Source: Azolla pinnata (Eukaryota > Streptophyta > Polypodiopsida > Salviniales > Salviniaceae). Taken from it: DNA of 25,073 nt. The notes beneath the pieces were generated by a model. The model did not search any database, was not told the origin of the DNA, and was given only the letters and a program-made list of their open reading frames with translations. The first letter of the stretch is position 1. Each line of letters starts with the position of its first letter. A program made the position numbers and the translations under genes. Below, in pieces: positions 18,711 through 25,073 of this stretch. Location: the NCBI GenBank assembly GCA_037176905.1, contig JBBBWG010005447.1, forward strand, positions 1-25,073, given 5' to 3'.

Positions 18711-21306
18711 ATGTCAACCTCCATGTCTTCTTCTTCTTCTTCTTCTTCGTCGTCGTCTCAGGTAAGACGCTGTTTCACAGGATTTCTTTCCTATTCCTTT
18801 TTCCATGGCTTCTTCGTCATCGTCTTCATCGTCATCAACGTCGTCCTGGTCTTCATCATCCTCGTTCTTTTACCTTCTTTATTGAGGAAACGTTGTATGC
18901 TCTTCCCTTCCCATCCATCCTCCTCTTTATCTTCTTGTCTTTGGCATGGTTTCCTGAGGCATTACTCTCTCTGATCCCTTCTTCTTCTTCTTTATTCTTC
19001 AGCTTCTACTTCACTCCAAAGTTGTGAAGCTCCATTCTCTTCTCTTCTTGCAACTTGTTGCTTGATACTTCCTTTCAGGTGGTGATTATGCGCTCATTGT
19101 TTCTAATTTCGTTCTTTTGCGCCATTACCTATGTGGCTTTCTCGCATTCTCGCACTTTCTTGGTATTTCTTAGTGCCATCGCTGCATAGCTCCAATTATT
19201 CCATCTAAGTTTCAATCATCTCTCGTTACTGTCAACCGTTCTACCATGACTATCGGATCCTGTGAGAGATCAAGTAAACACGATGTATCATAACCTGTCT
19301 CCTTGCTTTCTGTCGATCTTTTGTTTGCATCGACTGCATCATTGAAGATGAAGATAATGAAGTAGAAATTACTGCACCATTGAACTGTGAAAATGAATTG
19401 GAAGGCCTGATGATCGACATGAAAATCTTTTTAACCTTAATCAAATGAAGTAATGACCTTAATTTAAAATCGTTCTTTAATCAAGTGCAGCTTTGGACTG
19501 AAGGAGTGGCGAAACATAGCCGTTTTTCCATACAATCTGAAAGTTAACAAGGTTTTATTTGGTTTGACTGTGAACATGAATGTTAAGATTTTGTCTTTGC
19601 GTTTGCGTTTGTGTTTGTTTCAAGAAACTCTTCAGACAGAAAAAGAAGAAAGAAGCGCTTAGAGAAGAAGTAAAGAATCAAACTTCTGAACTGTGAAAAG
19701 GAAATGTTTTTACGATCATCCTAGGATTTAAGGAAACGGAAGTGATGAAATCAAAACATTGTCTTTCTGGCAGGAGCTCCCGCCGAATGCGTCTACCAAC
19801 AGATTACGATCTGTATCTGGCCCTCAACCATCGACACTGAGTACGGAGTATGTGCAGGGACAAAATGCTGCTGTTCCATATCATAGCGACCAATCAAAGA
19901 AGAAGTTTCCATTGATCAGGTCCGGAAGCTTTGGAAAGGATGGCGATGGTGGTGAAGGTGGTAATGGTTTCTCCAGATGCATCGATGCAACATGCTCATC
20001 GCAACAGAATGACAATATGGAGACAGCAATTAATGATGCAATAATTCGGAACGAACAGCTGCGGCTCTGTAGGAAAATCAGTTTTCCTCACTCTAAACGC
20101 ACAGATTATGGTCGGAGCAGGGCTATGAAACTGTCAGGAGAGACGCTTCAAACTCATCAGGAAACCGAGAAGGTGCTATTTGCACCAATCATTGCTGTTG
20201 ATCAAACAAGTGATCCCTCATGCCTACGTGTTAGCCAGATGGAGAACAGTACGACCTGCAAATGCTCCCCAGGAATCGATAAACTTGAAAGGGAAAGAGA
20301 GGACAACAGTTTATTCGCAGGCCGAAGCAAGAAGGTGCAGTTTTATGAGGATCAACTTGTGAAGCTCGATTCAAAGCTCGGAAGCCAGTTTGAGCGCCTT
20401 GTCACTACCATTGACAGTGTGACCAACCAGATGTTGGTAGAGTTCGGTGGACTGAACGAAAGGATAGATTGTTTGCAAAGAAGCCTTGAAGCAGATTATG
20501 GATCTGGATGGAAATGCTTCATTAATCGTCTACATCAGGAAACGATAGATCTTGTAGATGGTTCATGTTCGATTGCAAAGAAGTCTCCTGCAACCCCAGC
20601 ACATTCAAATCCGCTCCGAGGAGCCATAGAGAGTGCAAGAGCAAACATTCGATTGTTATCAGGACTCTTGATTATAGAGAAAGATGCAGATTTGATGCGT
20701 GGGAGGGATTTCCAAGACAGAGATGCCATGGTTCTCAAGATGATGAGGCCTTATCTACAGAAACCCGTATTCCAGCAGTTCTGGCACATGAAGCACGGGA
20801 TGGATCATTGCGTTGCTACACTGCTGTTCAAGACTTCACACATTTTGGCGCGATCTGTGAGTAACAACAGGTCAGAAGCTTCCATGGAAGCTTCAATGGC
20901 AGCACAGGGGGAAGCTGCTGATCAGTTCAACAGGTTCTGCAAGAGAGGCGAAAGGGGAGTAGAGGAGTTTGCAGAGTGGCCAGAACGAAATTGGTCTGAA
21001 CACTTGAAGCGAGAATTTTCGAGGTCATGCAAAGCTGTCTGGCAGCTTCAGAGAATGGTAGCTGCCGCCAAGCTCCTTCACGAAGTCGAGGTTCTTCATC
21101 CCCATCCAGGTTCAGAGCTCGATGGCCAAACCATGGATCCTTTCGAATGTTCCCTTCCTCCCGCGATTTCCTCATCAATCAACCACCACAATCACCGTTT
21201 CCAGTCTCTCGTCCAGTTTACTGTGTTCCCTGGCTTCAAGATCGACGGCACAGTGCTGTGTAAAGCTCAGGTATACCTTCAGCCAAAGCGAGGTACATCA
21301 TCGTAG
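18711..21306 (+). CDS. GIL1/IRKI-like protein, two exons
   Basis: Model: exon 1 18711-18761, exon 2 19774-21306, intron of 1012 bases (CAG|GTAAGA ... CTGGCAG|G), 527 residues. The large exon is clearly coding. Its C-terminal half resembles plant GRAVITROPIC IN THE LIGHT 1 / IRK-interacting proteins: FNRFCKRGERGVEEF, then LKREFSRSCKAVWQLQRMVA, and FTVFPGFKIDGTVLCKAQVYL near the end, matching the family pattern FC..., F.R..K.VW.L.., and PGF.I..TVI...VYL. The middle (VQFYEDQLVKLDSKLGSQFE onward) looks helical and may form a coiled coil. The first 200 residues are Ser-rich, poorly conserved and likely disordered. Family members act in light-dependent gravitropism and receptor-kinase signalling, probably at the cell periphery; for this copy that is inference. 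Exon 1 (MSTSM plus eleven Ser) is the least certain part. It fits phase and donor, but another frame of the same exon gives a plausible Lys/Ala-rich peptide, so the true start may differ. No membrane segment is seen. Confidence 0.65.
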
Positions 21307-22923
21307 GGCCGCCTCATGCGGAATTCATCCCCGAAAGCACTGAGAGGACCTTCATAGCGGTGGTGTGTAATTCTTGGTTCTGAGCTAATGGACGTCGTGT
21401 CGGTGGAAGAAAGCGACCAAATAGAGATTTCTTGGATGAGTATACTTCTCATGGAGAGATAGAGGGACAGAGAGTTACATGTATCACGTGTCCGCACCCG
21501 CGAGAGAGAACAGATAGAGACACAGACATACATATGCACGGACCACAAGCAGCTCGTCAGGAAGTGCGGTGCCGACGAGGGACTGTTTTTGTGGACTCGT
21601 GCATTGTAGAAAAGCCATCAAATCAGATCGTATATCAATGGAACATTAAATTCTAAAATATACACAACTAAGCTTTCTTACCGTTTTCTACCTTTACTTT
21701 TTTGGAGACAGACAGAGAGAGAGAATAAACACAGCTCTTGATTTCTGAACCGATCGATGCTGCCGATAGTAGTACACTGGCGATGCCATTTTTGGTACTT
21801 TGAGAAGCAGGTTCTCGTTATAAAGGTGAAATTTCAAACTTCCTGACAGAAATGAGCTCCAATATGTGTACATAAATTAATATATGTGACACAAATTATG
21901 CATACAACCATGCACGTTATTAGTCAGCACTACACTTTTCAGTGTTAAGTACTAGGTTTTGAGTGTCTACGAGCATTATTTTGAACCGCTGCTTATTTAT
22001 GTACTTGAAATGAATGACAGAAAACATTTTGACCTCTTTCAGAACATCCCGAGCATATTGTTTGTTTGTAATGATACTTTAAATGTACGACAAGCATTAT
22101 TTTTCATGAATTCAACAGATGCATGCTGCATTCCATTCATGCTCACAATAATCAAATCAATCACTCTAGACCATCCGAGAACAGGAACTTTTAATTTTAA
22201 CATCTAACGGCCTTTCAATCTTAACAAATAGTCCATATTAGAATCGTAACCTCAGCTTTTTGTACATATCACATGCCAGTGCTGGGTACCGCTAGTATTG
22301 TTTACAGAAGATTTGCGAATTGTTGATAAAAATAGTACTGAAAGACAAGATTTGCGAATTGAGTCGAGGACATGCATTCCGTTAAGATAATTCCTGTAAA
22401 ATGTGCACATTCTTCCTTCATTCCACATTTTCAAGTTCAAAATGCACTCAAGATAGTACAAAGATTAAGACAAATAGTATGCCATGTAAATTGCATTTAC
22501 TCTTTGTTATAACCCCACATGCATAAATCGCCTAAAATGTTCGTCCAGGAGTAAGTAGTGCCTTACAAACAGACACAAGTTCCGAGGTCTAAATCTTCAT
22601 AATTGCATTGGTTAAGCAAATGAAACACCAAGCATCTTTTGCAACTTCACACGTACATTCTATTACTAAGTAAAGATATATTCATCTTCAGAGGCAAGCG
22701 ATGCAAACATGGGCATTCTTTCAACCTTAGTTAATTTAGCGTTAACAAAATGGACATACAAAGGATCTCTACATTGACAACTGCCCTGTCAATATAATCT
22801 ATCCATATCAGCATGCTTTCTCAGTTTTTACCACTCCCCAAAGAACACTTCACCAAAGTGTGTGACAAGCAGCTACTCACTTAGAGAAGGGGAAAAAAAA
22901 CGACTTAGAATCAGAATTTCAGC
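21307..22923. other. Convergent intergenic region, GIL1-like gene and PIG-M
   Basis: The two stop codons face each other across 1.6 kb. A possible AATAAA signal for the + strand gene lies at 21724-21729, following a GA-rich run. The remainder is AT-rich, with short unconvincing frames on both strands. Nothing else was seen. Confidence 0.55.
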
Positions 22924-24173
22924 TCAATACTGTTTCTTAACTTTTTTAATAAACTTTTCGTCATGAACACTGCAGCTTAGGGAACCTGGGGTATATGTAT
23001 GATACCAGATGAGCATAGACAAAACGAAGATATTAGCAGCAAAAAAGGTGATGCTTGCTAGCCAAAGTCCAAAAAACACATTTTTCCCTTGGAATTCCAA
23101 AGCGTAAGCCCACATTAACCAATGCAATTGTGCAGCAGTCCACACCATCATGCACAATAGCCCTTTCCACATCAATCTCATCCTGCTCCACGGCAAGATG
23201 AGAGGAAACAGACAGAAAAACCAAACAAAATATTGTGCTGTGATGACCTGCACACGCATACTCAATAGCTTTAGCTACATGGAAAACAAACAATTCGAAA
23301 ATCATAAATACTTCGCTGAAAGTATTGAAGAGGCCTAACCTTATTGAAAGCCACAAATGCCACAGTTTGGACAAAGAAACAGAACAGGATATCCCTGGCA
23401 TAGAATGTTGTCAAGACACTCTGGACCAAGAACTGGGGCACGAACGCGAGAAGCCTTTCAAGTAACGTAAATTGACGCTCATGGTGAAGATATATGTGGT
23501 AAAAGTAAATGGAGAAGTTATGTCGAGGATCAGTTCGAGTGAGATGATATAGCAGAGCTTCATGTAGAAATTTATCTCCATACAAGCAGTAGCAAATACC
23601 AGTTAGCAGAAAAAAGACACCTCCAGAAATGATCCCAAAAACAATCCTGTTTCTATTAAAAACTTTTACAAAATATGAGACCTTGGATTTTCGTACTTCT
23701 ACGGCTTTACCAATATTTTTTACCATAGCATTTTTTGCCTCATCCAACATAGAATTACTCGTATAATTGTTGTCAAGTATAACCAATATGGCTATGACAT
23801 AAATAATCGGGTAGATACGGAAATGCACCACGAACCCATACCAGATTGCAGCTTCAACAAGTTGCCCTGTATCAATCAAGGAACATTATTCCAATTCCTC
23901 TTATTGACATTTCATTGGAAACAAACTATGATAATCTCACATGGGATGCCCGAACATTTCATAAAACAAGTTTCCTGGTTGATGGAGTACCTCTTAGAAG
24001 GCAAAATATAATCCTGAGTATTATGCAGCAGACAACTGCCTCACAATTCCCTCTTGTGGCAATCGTAAATGTGAATGGGTTGAAAAGCCATAAGGCTGTA
24101 CATTTCACACTTGTTACATCATTTATGCCTCGCAATACCAGAATCTGGTGGATCAAATGGCCAGCAAGCAAAT
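22924..24173 (-). CDS. PIGM: GPI mannosyltransferase 1 catalytic subunit (PIG-M/PEANUT1), 3' three exons
   Basis: PIG-M transfers the first mannose from dolichol-phosphate mannose to the GPI precursor in the endoplasmic reticulum; in Arabidopsis the orthologue is PEANUT1. Exons on - are 24173-23991, 23866-23340 and 23247-22924, with consistent phases, giving about 343 C-terminal residues. Family blocks: [55 protein letters not shown] directly followed by [47 protein letters not shown]. Several hydrophobic spans fit a polytopic membrane protein. About 90 N-terminal residues, including the family's lumenal DxD motif, are missing. I found no matching exon up to the right edge, so the 5' exons lie beyond it behind an intron longer than 900 bases. 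The last four residues are KKQY, which fits the dilysine KKxx ER-retrieval form. This is not a pseudogene on present evidence, as frames and splice sites are intact. Confidence 0.92.
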
Positions 24174-25073
24174 CTGAGATTCAAACATGCACATTAGGAC
24201 TGTGATGTCAATCAACCATTTAATCTGAAATCTTTGCATGTTCAAAAGAATATAGGCATTCATTAGAGTAAAAATTGTAAAACAAGTCAGCCACAGTGAG
24301 GAATATAATCTTGCTCTTCACAAACTACTGAGGAACTGCAACTCAAACAATCATGACAAAAAACAAAAAGATACAACAGGATCACCTTGGCATGATGTCA
24401 TTATTGTGATTACCACGCAAAAACGGATTACAGTGTACTATCATAAGACTAACAGATTCCAGAGTCACTAATCAAAGATCAATGTCACAAACATAGTACA
24501 AATTTGTGGGAAAGAAAGCAAGCATACAAGTCAAGGACTTTTAGATAGAAGAATATCTAAAGCAGTAAAAAAAGGAATTATGATAAATATATCACAAAAT
24601 ACAGATTCCGTTCTCATGAATCCACATGCTGAGCTGAAAATTAACCCCATTAATGAAATTTTCTTATCAGTTTTATAGAGTGTTGTAGGAGTGGAAGGCC
24701 TCCACCCTTGGATAGAATAGAATAGAATAAAATAGAATAGATTTTAATAATCCACAAGCATGCCAATTTTGACCCATGGGACTAGATACAATAATCCGTT
24801 TGTAAGTGTCTTCTTCTTGAGAAGGAGGCTTCTACCTTGTAAAAACTCTATGTTAAAATAAATTTAATAAACAAGTGATACTCATCCTCCACAAGGTTTT
24901 CGTCACATACCCTGCATATCTTCATACTTGAGTTACGATGCCCTAATGCTACCTCAACAGCTAAGTTGTATGGTCAAGTTCAAAGAGTGTAAGCACGATG
25001 GTAAGATGTCATTACAAACGCTTTGGCATTTTTCCTCTACATTGGGGCCAACATTTGGGGTTGATATTTTCAG
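24174..25073 (-). other. PIGM: Intron of the PIG-M gene running off the window
   Basis: Sequence upstream of the 24173 exon (acceptor AATCTCAG) shows no PIG-M-like coding on the - strand and is AT-rich. It contains a pentanucleotide run AGAAT at about 24712-24743. It is most simply a long intron, whose 5' end is outside the window. Confidence 0.6.
24712..24743. repeat. (AGAAT)n pentanucleotide microsatellite
   Basis: Five to six copies of ATAGA/AGAAT type (GATAGAATAGAATAGAATAA and onwards), with one A insertion, inside the presumed PIG-M intron. Confidence 0.85.

Noticed and set aside
23959..24205. 119-codon + strand frame at the right side (23846-24205)
   Set aside because: Antisense of two PIG-M exons and their short intron; the - strand carries the conserved protein.

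Overview
This window is nuclear DNA from a land plant. The evidence is spliceosomal introns of about 80 to 2100 bases, the Arabidopsis-type telomere heptamer CCCTAAA in an interstitial array, and five genes that match typical plant or general eukaryotic families in domain order and length. Moderate GC, long 5' leaders full of triplet repeats, and rather diverged proteins lean towards a non-seed plant such as a bryophyte or lycophyte, but that is inference and I cannot name the species.

Layout from left to right. (1) 1-625: promoter/leader and single-exon gene for a mitochondrial SDHAF4-type succinate dehydrogenase assembly factor, + strand. (2) 2141-5346: six-exon gene for the beta subunit (RAP30) of TFIIF, - strand, convergent with gene 1. 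(3) About 6640-9740: a repeat-dense island. It holds two diverged 133-base repeats, twelve tandem copies of a 41-56 base satellite that joins a hairpin-forming segment to telomere heptamers, an unrecognised gene for a 397-residue protein of extreme composition (7621-8814, +), a 29-base palindromic minisatellite, and a tandem array with a 120-141 base period. (4) 11166-16093: fourteen-exon gene for a four-CBS plus PB1 plus membrane-tail protein, + strand, including one GC-AG intron. (5) 18711-21306: two-exon gene for a GIL1/IRKI-like protein, + strand. (6) 22924 to beyond the right edge: PIG-M type GPI mannosyltransferase I, - strand, with its 5' exons outside the window.

The genes do not form a pathway. 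They are ordinary, individually transcribed nuclear genes for mitochondrial assembly, general transcription, membrane-linked regulation, gravitropism/receptor-kinase signalling and GPI-anchor synthesis. Four of the five complete genes carry long triplet repeats in the leader or first coding exon, often read as runs of Ser, Ala, Glu or Asp. The fifth has a (TTC)n leader that may encode a poly-Ser upstream ORF.

The most unusual part is the 6.6-9.75 kb island, where an orphan-looking gene sits between a telomere-hybrid satellite and two further tandem arrays. I see no transposon, CRISPR array or prokaryotic feature. Exon borders were set by eye from splice consensus, reading phase and family similarity. 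Each complete multi-exon model keeps frame throughout.
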